DNA of 28,742 nucleotides, from the NCBI GenBank assembly GCA_004555055.1, contig SFJN01000008.1:1-28742 (forward strand). The letters run 5' to 3'. The first letter of the stretch is position 1; the number at the start of each line of letters is the position of its first letter. This DNA comes from Bacteroidales bacterium (GTDB taxonomy: Bacteria; Bacteroidota; Bacteroidia; Bacteroidales; Bacteroidaceae). The notes below the pieces were generated by a model. The model saw nothing but the letters and a program-made list of their open reading frames with translations, was not told the origin of the DNA and ran no database searches. Both the position numbers and the translations under genes were made by a program. This document shows positions 1-7,936 of the stretch, piece after piece.

Positions 1-14
1 ATAAAACACCCCTT

Positions 15-99
15 AAAAACATCGGACTTCTTTGGGCAAAAGTACGGATGTTTTGCATCGAAAGTACGGATGTTTGCCTCAAAGAAGTCCGATGTTTTT
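15..99. repeat. Large inverted repeat with internal direct repeats
   Basis: Bases 15-34 and 80-99 are perfect 20-base reverse complements (left arm AAAAACATCGGACTTCTTTG). A further six pairs (35-40 with 73-78) extend the stem after a one-base bulge. The loop carries two direct copies of AAAGTACGGATGTTT at 39-53 and 61-75, 22 bases apart, and a shortened AAGTACGGAT recurs at 124-133. The outer arm ends in a T run on both strands, so the element could act as a bidirectional terminator. The internal direct repeats are not needed for termination, so a mobile repeat remnant or binding site is also possible. Confidence 0.8.
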
Positions 100-182
100 G
101 TTTTCCGAAAAGAGGGAAGCATTAAGTACGGATTTCACTCTGATTTAGCCGAGAGTAACATGCCTTAGGTGCTGCTTTTCAT

Positions 183-354
183 CCTTCGTTTTGACTTCGT
201 CTTCTTCCTCCTCGCATGGCATAGATTGAGCAAATTGACTTCGTCTTCTTCCTCCTCGCTCGGGATAGCTGGAGCGAGCTCCGCTCTCCTCTCGCTCGTT
301 CGTCAGCTCATCTCTGCTCATGCTTCGTTCGTCAGTTCTACGCCATGGCATATA
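183..354. repeat. Dispersed intergenic repeat, copy A
   Basis: This stretch contains segments that recur at 3985-4020 and 4231-4360. Shared blocks include CTTCGTTTTGACTTCGTCTT followed by CTTCCTCCTCGC, then ATGGCATAGATTGAGCAA, then AGCTCATCTCTGCTCATGC with TTCGTTCGTCAGTTCT. Within the copy, GACTTCGTCTTCTTCCTCC occurs twice (193-211 and 238-256). No convincing gene lies here. It sits downstream of the minus-strand DUF5723 gene. Function unknown. Confidence 0.75.
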
Positions 355-376
355 GCAAACTCATGAGGAATCTGCA

Positions 377-429
377 CAAAACCTCCGCACTTCACAAAAC
401 GACTTGGTTTTTGAAGTGCGGAGGTTTTG
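377..429 (-). terminator. Probable (bi)directional terminator hairpin after the DUF5723 gene
   Basis: Bases 377-394 (CAAAACCTCCGCACTTCA) and 412-429 are perfect 18-base reverse complements. Five more pairs (396-400 with 407-411) follow a single bulged base and leave a six-base loop. The 3' arm on either strand ends GGAGGTTTTG, so the U tract is partly inside the stem. It lies about 65 bases past the stop of the minus-strand DUF5723 gene. A second, weaker hairpin at 449-475 (six G pairing with six C) lies between them. Confidence 0.6.
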
Positions 430-492
430 CTTGCTATCCGGATGTAACGGGGGGCATGTCACACCGCATCCCCCCTGTCAGTGACGGGAAGA

Positions 493-1911
493 TCACCGCT
501 TCTTCGGAGCCCCACCAAACGGAATAACGAGGCCCAAACGGAAGTCGGCATTCGAGCGGACCGGTATACCCTGCTTGGTAAGTTTGCCAAGCATGTGGTC
601 CATACCCAGGAAGAAGTATCCGAGGTTCACCGCCCATCCCCATGAAGGTCCGAAGGTGCCGACGCCGGCATTCACGCTGGCCTCAATCTTCCTCATGGGC
701 TTCACGGTGACATACAGCCGCTCCTCGTTCCAGCCGTAACGCTTCTGAATACGCGAAGTGGAAGTGAATCCGAACGTAAGTTTGTCGTACATTGGCAAGG
801 CATATTCTGCCGAGATGGCGAGGGTCGTACCCAGTCCGGTATTGCGTCCGCTCACCACACCGGCGTCCTCCAGACGGTAAAGGTCGGTCAGCCGGTCGGT
901 CAGGTCATCAGTCTGGTCCTCGATGTCGGTACCAGGCCCGTCCTGCACCTTGATGTCCTGGAAACCTTCGAAGACGAAGGGCTGCCCGGCATTACATGCC
1001 GATATGCCCTCCTTCCATTTGAGGAATCCGAGGTCGCGGATGGCGATGCCAGCCTTCAGGTTCGGCACGAGGTCAAGCTTTCCGAAGTCGGCTTCGGCTC
1101 CGAGGTCGAGTGCCATACCCACACCGGCAATGCCCTTTGCACCATCAATGTCTACGTTATCGAAATCGATGGTTTCGTACGTACCGCCGTTCTCGTATTC
1201 CTCCACCTTCATTTCGCCCCATGTCAGTCCTTTCACATGGGCGTTGACGGTGGCATTTGCCGTGGCCATCCACCGGTTTTCATCCTGGAGGTCAAGACGC
1301 AGTTCGGTGAACTGTGCGTCCACACGTCCGGCACCGACCAGGAACTTCAGTTTTGCACCGGCACGGATGCCCTTGTAGACCTCGCGGCTGTGGCCCACCG
1401 CCACCTCGGCATAGGCCTGGGCATTGGCGCCGAAAGCCGACAGGTTGTAGTTGCGGTTCTGAAGGTCCTTCGTCAGTTCGAACATATCGTAAGGTGCATT
1501 GAAGCCACCGTTCATACGCAGATTCACCTCCAGGGTGTTGAAACCCTTCCACTTATGGATACCGAAGGAAAAGATGGAGGTCGTGAAGTCCATCTGAATC
1601 TTGTTGTTGTTATGGAAATTGCCAAGGGCCTCCTCCACGGAAATACTGGGGTGGAGGTAGGTGACGAGCTGTCCATTACGGGGATAGAGCAGATTGTCGA
1701 CGCCCAGGTTACCGTTGATTCCGGCATTCAGATTGCCAATGATGGGTATGGAGACGTAGGCTTTGCTGTTGAAGTCGTGTGCTGGATTGAGCTGGTGTCC
1801 ATAGGCGTAGGCGTCCATGAAGTATGCGCTTTGCAACTGCTGTGCCGAAGCCTTGAAGGGGAGCACACTGAGTGCGGCAAGGGCCGCGATATATGATAAT
1901 CTTTTTTTCAT
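493..1911 (-). CDS. DUF5723 family outer-membrane protein
   Basis: This 472-residue protein starts with a Sec signal peptide (MKKRLSYIAALAALS..., likely cut after ALA-type residues near 23, before QQLQSAYF). The early pattern of aromatic residues and asparagines (LQSAYFMDAYAYGHQLNPA) and the many amphipathic beta strands ending in LGLVIPFGG match the Bacteroidales DUF5723 family, thought to be outer-membrane beta-barrel proteins. No enzymatic motif is visible. It lies 81 bases downstream of a lipoprotein gene on the same strand, a pairing I recall as common in Bacteroidales, so the two probably form one transcript and may act together in the envelope. The precise role is unknown. The start ATG has no Shine-Dalgarno sequence, which is usual in this phylum. 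Confidence 0.85.
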   Translation of the reverse strand: MKKRLSYIAALAALSVLPFKASAQQLQSAYFMDAYAYGHQLNPAHDFNSKAYVSIPIIGNLNAGINGNLGVDNLLYPRNGQLVTYLHPSISVEEALGNFHNNNKIQMDFTTSIFSFGIHKWKGFNTLEVNLRMNGGFNAPYDMFELTKDLQNRNYNLSAFGANAQAYAEVAVGHSREVYKGIRAGAKLKFLVGAGRVDAQFTELRLDLQDENRWMATANATVNAHVKGLTWGEMKVEEYENGGTYETIDFDNVDIDGAKGIAGVGMALDLGAEADFGKLDLVPNLKAGIAIRDLGFLKWKEGISACNAGQPFVFEGFQDIKVQDGPGTDIEDQTDDLTDRLTDLYRLEDAGVVSGRNTGLGTTLAISAEYALPMYDKLTFGFTSTSRIQKRYGWNEERLYVTVKPMRKIEASVNAGVGTFGPSWGWAVNLGYFFLGMDHMLGKLTKQGIPVRSNADFRLGLVIPFGGAPKKR

Positions 1912-1992
1912 AAGGATGTTGACGGAAAGTGTGGAAAGTGGGGGGGCGTCAGCCCCGTATCATCATCGTTTTTACCAAGGTGGTCCGGCACA

Positions 1993-3951
1993 TCAGTTGG
2001 CATCGACCGTGATGCCTCCCTTCAGCGTGGCCTTTATCTGGTGTAGTTTTATCTTCGCCGTTTCGCGGAGCAGGGCATCCTCCACCGGCTCGTCGATGAC
2101 GGCACGGTAGCGTACACCGTCCAGGCGCTGTGCACCGTGCTTGCCGTTGATGACATCGTTCAGCGTGAACCCTTCGCGCGGTGTCACCTTCATCTCTAAG
2201 GGATGGTCGCTGACACTTGCCGGCAGACTGAGGCGTATGGGCTCCAGGGCCTCCACGGTATGGCCGTATTCATCGACAGGAATGACATCGAGGGTGAGCG
2301 ATGCCGGCAGTTCGTTGTCGGCGAGTGCATGGACTTCGATGTATCCGGCATCCACGTTGTCAAGGTCTTCGAGGTCCGAAGCCCATCCGCGTTCGGTGTC
2401 CTGATAGACCAGTTTGAAGTCGGGGCCGCAGGAAAGCGGAGCAAAGATTTCGTAGTCGAGACTGACGTTGTACGTACTGGGTACAGGCATATTGTCGGTC
2501 CTCAGGGTGACGGGCATCACCTCCACATCTATCTTTTCGGGCAACTGGCGCACCAGTCCGCCGAGGTCTTCTACCCGAAGCCATGCAGCATCGTCATAGC
2601 CTTCGGGACGGAGTGTGCTGTAATGGTCAGAAAGTTCGAAGCGGTTTTCGCCCTCAACGATTTCGAACTCTTCGGTCTGGCGCGTCTGTGTTCCCTTCAG
2701 TTTCAGTGCGGTAGTGGCCATTCCGGGCAGGGTGTTCCGGACGTTGAGGAAGATGGCGGGATTAGAGAGGTCGAGCACCACCTCGGGATCATCCAGGAAA
2801 TCGGGAAGGTCGTCGAGCATGATGGGGTCGGGGGCGTCGACTTCGCGGCGGACGGTTCCGGTCACCGATGCCACCGTCAGGTCGTGGGCAAATTCACCGT
2901 CGCCCCTTACCGACACTTCTTCGGGGATGAGGTCGGCATCGAGCAGATTGAGTTTGATGCGCTGGGTCTGAGGGTCGAGCATGGCGAGGAGTTCTGCAGG
3001 GTCCATCTGGTCGACAGTAGCCTGCAGCATCTTTTCGTCGGCTTCTGTCGACTCCACTCTCAAAGTGGTAAGGAGCCGGAAGCCGCCGTCAAACTTCAGT
3101 TCCCCACCCTCGGCACCGGGGGTAAAGGTAAAGTCGTTGCCGATGGTGACACCGTCGAACGATATCTCCACCTTTATGGGGCGCGAAGTGTCGATGGCTT
3201 CCCCCTTTCCCTCGAAGAGGGTGATGATGCCGCGGGTCTTGTCGAAGGGCACGGAATGGTTTTTCCCGTTATAGACCATATTTACACCTGTAAGGTGCAG
3301 GTCTTTCGGGAAGGTCAGTGTGGCATCGTCCATATGGACATGATGAAAAAAATCTGCCTCTCCGAAATCAATGTTCCGGATTTCAGCCACTATGATGTTT
3401 TCCTTCAGTTTCACCTCTTCAAGCGCAACGAGGTCGGTAGAGATATCGGTAGCGCGTACATCGTCAAAACTGAAATAGGCGTCATCCTTCTCCCCTAAAG
3501 GATATATGTAGGCATAGTCCTGGATGTCGACGCCGTAGGTTTTCTTTTCGCCGTCTTCAATGACAACTACCGAAATCCGTTGCGGTTTCGACGTCTCTTT
3601 CCGGTCGAACTCCAGTCCGACAACCGTCGAGAAAGGGGTGATGGTCGGCGAGTCGAAACGGATATCATCAATGCGAATGGGAGGGATGACGGTTCTGCCG
3701 CTCTGACGGACAGCAAAGATTCGGTCGCCTCCGGCAGGGTCGTCAATGAACTGCACCACGCCGTCCTCTTCAAGGTTCATGATATTCCGCAGGATGATAT
3801 CGCCCGTGCTACAGAAAGGAAGGGATATATCGCCCCGCACTCCCAGCGTAAGGTCAACATCACTCAGGTCGTAGTTTTCGTCAATGCACGATGCGGCTGT
3901 TAAACCCGCAACAGCAATGAGCGCTGTGTGGATGAAAAACTTGTTGTTCAT
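1993..3951 (-). CDS. Large outer-membrane lipoprotein, partner of the DUF5723 protein
   Basis: This 652-residue protein starts with a lipoprotein signal (MNNKFFIHTALIAVAGLTAASC), with lipidation predicted at Cys22. Acidic residues follow closely (IDENYDLSD), a pattern linked in Bacteroidetes to surface export of lipoproteins. The remainder is predicted beta-rich, with repeated segments such as 'VLDLSNPAIFLNVRN' and 'LTLDVIPVD', and has no catalytic motif I recognise. The sequence around ENYDLSDVDLTLGVRGD resembles conserved Bacteroidales hypothetical lipoproteins encoded next to DUF5723 genes. It is the first gene of a minus-strand pair. A putative promoter lies about 190 bases upstream. The specific function is unknown, and a structural or adhesive role on the cell surface is inference. 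Confidence 0.75.
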   Translation of the reverse strand: MNNKFFIHTALIAVAGLTAASCIDENYDLSDVDLTLGVRGDISLPFCSTGDIILRNIMNLEEDGVVQFIDDPAGGDRIFAVRQSGRTVIPPIRIDDIRFDSPTITPFSTVVGLEFDRKETSKPQRISVVVIEDGEKKTYGVDIQDYAYIYPLGEKDDAYFSFDDVRATDISTDLVALEEVKLKENIIVAEIRNIDFGEADFFHHVHMDDATLTFPKDLHLTGVNMVYNGKNHSVPFDKTRGIITLFEGKGEAIDTSRPIKVEISFDGVTIGNDFTFTPGAEGGELKFDGGFRLLTTLRVESTEADEKMLQATVDQMDPAELLAMLDPQTQRIKLNLLDADLIPEEVSVRGDGEFAHDLTVASVTGTVRREVDAPDPIMLDDLPDFLDDPEVVLDLSNPAIFLNVRNTLPGMATTALKLKGTQTRQTEEFEIVEGENRFELSDHYSTLRPEGYDDAAWLRVEDLGGLVRQLPEKIDVEVMPVTLRTDNMPVPSTYNVSLDYEIFAPLSCGPDFKLVYQDTERGWASDLEDLDNVDAGYIEVHALADNELPASLTLDVIPVDEYGHTVEALEPIRLSLPASVSDHPLEMKVTPREGFTLNDVINGKHGAQRLDGVRYRAVIDEPVEDALLRETAKIKLHQIKATLKGGITVDAN

Positions 3952-3984
3952 ATGTTATGTTTTTGGATTGTCCTTGGAATTCTT

Positions 3985-4020
3985 CCTTCGTTTTGACTTT
4001 GTCTTCTTCCTCCTCGCTCG
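3985..4020. repeat. Dispersed intergenic repeat, partial copy B
   Basis: CCTTCGTTTTGACTTTGTCT and the following CTTCCTCCTCGCTCGG match copy A (184-212 and 238-262) with one difference in the first block. It lies within 35 bases of the start of the large lipoprotein gene, so it would be part of that transcript's 5' leader. Confidence 0.7.
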
Positions 4021-4143
4021 GTCAACAGCATAATTCATATCATTTCATCAGCGACGACAATAGTCATCACAGAATCAAACAATTCCGATTCCTACAGAAA
4101 GAATCCTCCTCATCATGCATCGTTTCTCCGGCGATTCTGTGGG

Positions 4144-4178
4144 CAAATATACAAACTTTCCTAAAAACATATCCCAAA
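4144..4178 (-). promoter_or_regulatory. Putative promoter of the lipoprotein-DUF5723 operon
   Basis: Read on the minus strand, TATATTTG (4144-4151) fits the Bacteroidetes -7 element TAnnTTTG. TTTG (4175-4178) could be the -33 element, but the 23-base spacing is longer than the usual 19-21. It would give a leader of about 190 bases containing repeat copy B. The rest of the 506-base gap 3952-4457 holds repeat copy C and no gene I can support. Confidence 0.5.
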
Positions 4179-4230
4179 GGACGAATAAATCCGTACTTTG
4201 GGACACATATCTCTATAAAAATGTAAAAAA

Positions 4231-4360
4231 CGCGGGCTTCGCCTTGGTTTGGCTTCGCCCTCTTCCTCCTTGCATGGCATAGATTGAGCAAGCTCATCTC
4301 TACTCATGCTGCGTTCGTCAGTTCTATGCTCTGTTCATGCTTCGTTCGTCAGTACTGATG
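4231..4360. repeat. Dispersed intergenic repeat, copy C
   Basis: Contains GGCTTCGCCCTCTTCCTCCT, GCATGGCATAGATTGAGCAA, AGCTCATCTCTACTCATGC, GCGTTCGTCAGTTCTATGC and TTCATGCTTCGTTCGTCAGT. These align in the same order with copy A (about 192-340), but without A's second block. Within copy C the 'catgct-cgttcgtcag' segment is itself repeated (4305-4324 and 4335-4352). It lies downstream of the minus-strand methyltransferase gene, as copy A lies downstream of the DUF5723 gene. Confidence 0.75.
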
Positions 4361-4457
4361 TCCAACCTACACGGCGCACCCACCCTCCCCCATACTCAAG
4401 GAATGAGGCCATTACCGGAAACAGCGTTATGGGAGGGAATGAGGTATGGAGGAGGGT

Positions 4458-5171
4458 CTAATCTCCACTTCCCATAATCAGGAAAATGGCGGGAATCTTT
4501 CCTAAATCCGGCAAGCCCGTCTGCTTCCACTCTTTTAGAGTGTGCGTCTTGATCCATTCGCTGTCGGTGGTAATTCCAGCCGCTACACAGAGACGGGTAC
4601 GGGGAGAACAGGCATGGCAGATGTCGGCAAAGAGTTTGGCGTTGCGGTATGGCGTCTCAATGAAGAGTTGTGTCTGACGCTCGCTCACCGACCGCGCCTC
4701 GAGTGCCTTCAGACGCTTGGCACGCTGTGCGGCATCGATGGGCAGATAGCCATGGAAAGCAAAACTCTGACCGTTGAAGCCGCTCGCCATCACACTGAGC
4801 AGGATGCTTGAGGGCCCTACCAGCGGCACCACGTCAAGACCTTCGCGCTGGGCTATCGCCACCACGTCCGCCCCGGGGTCGGCCACCGCCGGACAGCCGG
4901 CTTCGGAGATTACGCCCACATCCTCGCCCCGTCGCAAAGGTTCGAGATACTGCGAAAAGCGGGCAGGGTCGGCATGCTTGCCCATTTCGTAAAAAGTCAG
5001 GGCATCGATATCGATGTCACGGTCAACGGCTTTAAGGAACCGGCGTGCCGTGCGGATTTCCTCCACGATGAAGTGGCGGCAACGGTGGATGACTTCGATG
5101 TTATAGGCGGGAATCACCTTGTCGATGGCTGTGGCACCGAGGGTGACAGGAATAAGATAGAGGGCTGCCAT
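4458..5171 (-). CDS. SAM-dependent methyltransferase, tetrapyrrole-methylase fold (short RsmI-like)
   Basis: This 237-residue protein belongs to the TP-methylase superfamily. The family signature SEAGCPAVADPGADVV lies near residues 89-104, followed by VPLVGPSSILLSVMASGFNGQSFAFHGYLP, the region that shapes the SAM pocket and substrate cleft in RsmI. RsmI 2'-O-methylates C1402 of 16S rRNA. This protein is about 50 residues shorter than E. coli RsmI and its N-terminus reads LYLIPVTLGATAIDKVIP instead of the usual TPIGNL-type loop, so it is probably the divergent Bacteroidetes paralogue whose substrate is not certain. It is the third gene of the mtaB operon, 32 bases after the glycosyltransferase. 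Confidence 0.8.
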   Translation of the reverse strand: MAALYLIPVTLGATAIDKVIPAYNIEVIHRCRHFIVEEIRTARRFLKAVDRDIDIDALTFYEMGKHADPARFSQYLEPLRRGEDVGVISEAGCPAVADPGADVVAIAQREGLDVVPLVGPSSILLSVMASGFNGQSFAFHGYLPIDAAQRAKRLKALEARSVSERQTQLFIETPYRNAKLFADICHACSPRTRLCVAAGITTDSEWIKTHTLKEWKQTGLPDLGKIPAIFLIMGSGD

Positions 5172-5203
5172 TGGGGAAAGCGGGAAAAGGACAGTAAATC
5201 GGT

Positions 5204-6247
5204 TCAGCGGAAAATCTGGGAAAACGTCCTGCGGTGACGCAGATAGTAATTCACCACAAGACTGGCATTGCAGCGTTCTGGGATGGAATCGGGTGTGGAG
5301 AGCCGCAGGTTCAGACTACGGTCGTCGTCGAAACCATGTTTCCATGCCTTGAAATCACGACGGGCACGCCACACAGCCTTGAAGTTGGGCACATCGCCTT
5401 TGGCAAGGAACTGCAGGGCGGCTACCCAATCGAGGAGGGTGCGACACCGCATCACATGCTGCAACTCGCCTTCGGGCAGGTTTTTATAGAGCATGGTGAG
5501 GTTGTTGCGGAAGTTGAGATAGGTCTTCCGGGGATTGTCCTGCGGAAGTGTCCCTCCCCCGACATGATAGACCGTGCTTTGCGGAATGCACACGATGCGC
5601 CGTCCCCTTGACCTCAGCCTCCAGCAGAAATCTATTTCCTCGTTGTGGGCGAAGAATCGGCCGTCAAGTCCTCCATGAACGTGCCAGTCAGAAGTGCGTA
5701 CCATCAGCGCAGCACCTGTAGCCCAGAAGATATCAGCCACATCGTCATACTGACCATGGTCTTCTTCCGTCACGGCAAACACGCGACCGCGGCAAAAGGG
5801 ATAGCCGTAACGGTCGATGTAGCCTCCGCAGGCACCGGCATATTCAAACCGGCAACGGTCATATGCCGCCATCACCTTGGGCTGGCAGGCGGCACAGTCG
5901 GCATGGGTTTCCATATAGTCATGCATCGGCTCAAGCCATCCCGGAGTCACCTCCACATCGGAATTGAGCAGCAGGTAATAGCCGTACCGTGGAGCAAGCC
6001 CCTTTTCCGACATATCGTGCAGTTGCGCAAAGGCCACGTTGTAGCCCTCGGCAAAACCGTGGTTCTTGTCGAACTTCAGCAGGCGAACCTGCGGAAATTC
6101 ACGCTCCAGCATCTCCAGGGAGTCATCGTCCGAACCATTGTCGGCAACGATGACTTCGCCCAGTCCACGGCTGCATTCCACCACGCTGGGCAGGAACTTC
6201 CGCATCATCGCGCTTCCGTTCCAATTCAGTATCACAATGGCTATCAT
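5204..6247 (-). CDS. Family 2 glycosyltransferase
   Basis: The protein starts MIAIVILNWNGSAMMRKFLPSV, the standard first strand of a GT2 (GT-A fold) enzyme. ADNGSDDDSLEML follows as the nucleotide-sugar site, LLLNSDVEV is the DxD-like metal site, and EEIDFCWRLRSRG holds the probable catalytic acid. The enzyme would transfer a sugar from an activated donor at the inner face of the membrane; donor and acceptor are unknown. I chose the ATG at 6247 (347 residues) because family members begin at this strand. An upstream ATG at 6313 would add 22 charged residues and would start inside an AT-rich tandem duplication. It lies between mtaB and the methyltransferase gene, all on the minus strand. Confidence 0.88.
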   Translation of the reverse strand: MIAIVILNWNGSAMMRKFLPSVVECSRGLGEVIVADNGSDDDSLEMLEREFPQVRLLKFDKNHGFAEGYNVAFAQLHDMSEKGLAPRYGYYLLLNSDVEVTPGWLEPMHDYMETHADCAACQPKVMAAYDRCRFEYAGACGGYIDRYGYPFCRGRVFAVTEEDHGQYDDVADIFWATGAALMVRTSDWHVHGGLDGRFFAHNEEIDFCWRLRSRGRRIVCIPQSTVYHVGGGTLPQDNPRKTYLNFRNNLTMLYKNLPEGELQHVMRCRTLLDWVAALQFLAKGDVPNFKAVWRARRDFKAWKHGFDDDRSLNLRLSTPDSIPERCNASLVVNYYLRHRRTFSQIFR

Positions 6248-6314
6248 CGATTTCAAGCCTTTTTCGGGGTTTTCTTCAATAGGGAGATCCCTTTTAGGGG
6301 TGTTTCCCCTCATT

Positions 6315-6346
6315 AATATTATAATGCAACAATATTATAATGCAAC
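6315..6346. repeat. Tandem 16-bp duplication
   Basis: AATATTATAATGCAAC occurs twice without a gap (6315-6330 and 6331-6346), between the stop of mtaB and the chosen start of the glycosyltransferase gene. Each unit contains the palindrome ATTATAAT. Confidence 0.9.
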
Positions 6347-6348
6347 GC

Positions 6349-7674
6349 TCAAAGCGGTGTGGCCTGGAGCGTTTCGCCGTCAGCGTCCAATTCGCCTAAC
6401 CTTACGGAGCAAAGGCTGTCAGGCATTGCCGTTGCACCTTCGGCAAGCCGCACACGGATGTAATTGTCGGTCCATCCCAAAAGGGGCTGTCCCTCACGGG
6501 CATGTTCCCAAAGTACCATACGTTCCGTGCCGATGTAACGACGGTAATGTGCCAAACGTTTCTCCTCGGAGAGGGCAATGAGGCGACGGCTACGGTCGTG
6601 CTTTTCCTGAGGGGTCACCACGTGGGGTATTCCAAGGGCCTTCGTTCCGGGACGCTCAGAATAGCTGAACACATGGAGTTGTGAGATGTCGAGGCTTTCG
6701 ATGAAACGGAAGGCATCTTCGAAGTATGCTTCCGTCTCGCCCCGCGTTCCCACAATGACGTCCACCCCGATGAATGCATCGGGCATGACGCTGCGTATGC
6801 GCTCCACCTTCCGGCGGAAGAGTGCAGTGTCGTAACGGCGGCGCATCAGCCGCAGCACATCGTCGCTGCCGGACTGCAGGGGGATGTGGAAATGGGGCAT
6901 AAAGGCACGGCTGCCGGCACAGAAGTCAATGATTTCGTCGGTCAGGAGGTTTGGCTCGATGCTGGATATCCTGTAACGCTGGATACCCTCCACGGCATCC
7001 AGTGCACGGACCAGTCCGTAGAAACTCTCACCCGTTGAGTGTCCGAAGTCACCGATATTCACTCCGGTAATGACGATTTCGCGACCACCGTGGCGTGCCG
7101 CTTCCTCGGCCTGCTCCACCAACGACGCAATGCTGCCGTTGCGCGAGCGTCCGCGTGCTATGGGGATGGTGCAATAGGTGCAGTAGTAGTTGCAGCCGTC
7201 CTGCACCTTCAGAAAGTACCGTGTACGCTCGCCACGGGAACATGAGGGGACGAAGGTGCGTATGTCGGCCAGCGGCGAAGTGAATGCCAGTCCACCCTCC
7301 GTACCTGCCAATGCCTGCTCGAGGAGTTCCACTATCCTGCCCTTATGTTCCATGCCCACCACGAGTCCCACACCCTCGATGCGGGTAAGGACATCGGCTG
7401 CCAGCTGGGCGTAACACCCCATGACGGCTATCAGGGCTTGGGGATGTTGACGGTGGAGGCGGTTTATGGCATGCCGGCACTTGGCATCTGCCTCGCCGGT
7501 CACCGAACAGGTGTTGACAATGCAGAAGTCGGCCTGCTCTCCGTCGGCGGCATCCGTCACACCAAGTGCACAAAGGCGGTCGCGCAGGGAAGAGGTCTCG
7601 GCATAATTGAGCTTGCAGCCCAACGTCACATAGGCTGCCCTCTTATTATATAATATGGAGGAATGGAGATTCAT
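6349..7674 (-). CDS. mtaB: tRNA (t6A37) methylthiotransferase MtaB
   Basis: This 441-residue radical-SAM enzyme would convert N6-threonylcarbamoyladenosine-37 of tRNA to its 2-methylthio form. The N-terminal UPF0004 domain supplies the auxiliary iron-sulfur cluster ligands at Cys20 (TLGCKLNYAE), Cys56 (VNTCSVT) and Cys87 (VMGCYAQ). The radical-SAM cluster motif CNYYCTYC is at 161-168. The C-terminal ~60 residues (GTERMVLWEHAREGQPLLGW onward) look like a degenerate TRAM domain for RNA binding. The TLGCKLN start and length favour MtaB over MiaB or RimO. It is the first gene of a three-gene minus-strand operon. The start ATG lies about five bases from a strong promoter element. No in-frame ATG follows that would keep the first beta strand. 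Confidence 0.92.
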   Translation of the reverse strand: MNLHSSILYNKRAAYVTLGCKLNYAETSSLRDRLCALGVTDAADGEQADFCIVNTCSVTGEADAKCRHAINRLHRQHPQALIAVMGCYAQLAADVLTRIEGVGLVVGMEHKGRIVELLEQALAGTEGGLAFTSPLADIRTFVPSCSRGERTRYFLKVQDGCNYYCTYCTIPIARGRSRNGSIASLVEQAEEAARHGGREIVITGVNIGDFGHSTGESFYGLVRALDAVEGIQRYRISSIEPNLLTDEIIDFCAGSRAFMPHFHIPLQSGSDDVLRLMRRRYDTALFRRKVERIRSVMPDAFIGVDVIVGTRGETEAYFEDAFRFIESLDISQLHVFSYSERPGTKALGIPHVVTPQEKHDRSRRLIALSEEKRLAHYRRYIGTERMVLWEHAREGQPLLGWTDNYIRVRLAEGATAMPDSLCSVRLGELDADGETLQATPL

Positions 7675-7678
7675 GCCG

Positions 7679-7709
7679 CAAAGTTACGACAAAAGTCTAC
7701 GTGCACAAA
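7679..7709 (-). promoter_or_regulatory. Promoter of mtaB operon
   Basis: On the minus strand, TTTG (7706-7709) is followed after 19 bases by TAACTTTG (7679-7686), a full match to the Bacteroidetes housekeeping promoter. The expected transcription start is about 7675, immediately before the mtaB ATG at 7674, which would give a leaderless or nearly leaderless message. Confidence 0.8.
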
Positions 7710-7851
7710 GCCCCCACATACGGAATTCGGCATTTCAGGCTTTTGGCGAAAAGGACAGCCGGTATTTGCAACGTATAAAACGCAAAAAATGTAAATGTTA
7801 CAGCAAAACGCGTTTTTTTTCGCTGTTTCTCGAAAATTTTCATGAAAAATA

Positions 7852-7882
7852 TTGCGGTGAGCAGGAAAAGGGCGTACCTTTG
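7852..7882 (+). promoter_or_regulatory. Promoter of the small lipoprotein gene
   Basis: TTG (7852-7854) is followed after 20 bases by TACCTTTG (7875-7882), matching the Bacteroidetes -33/-7 consensus. The expected leader to the ATG at 7937 is about 50 bases. Confidence 0.8.
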
Positions 7883-7936
7883 CAGCGTTTTAATACAGCA
7901 ATTGATTGTTTTACACTTAAAATTATCCAAACAAAA

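Noticed and set aside
145..351. Minus-strand reading frame of 68 codons with Arg/Glu-rich product
   Set aside because: It lies wholly in dispersed repeat copy A; its composition follows the repeat, and no domain or start context supports a gene.
4458..5171. Assignment as canonical RsmI
   Set aside because: The protein is too short and lacks the usual N-terminal loop, so only the superfamily is called.
6248..6313. Upstream start of the glycosyltransferase at 6313
   Set aside because: It would add a charged 22-residue tail before the normal first strand of the family and begin beside the tandem duplication; the ATG at 6247 fits better.
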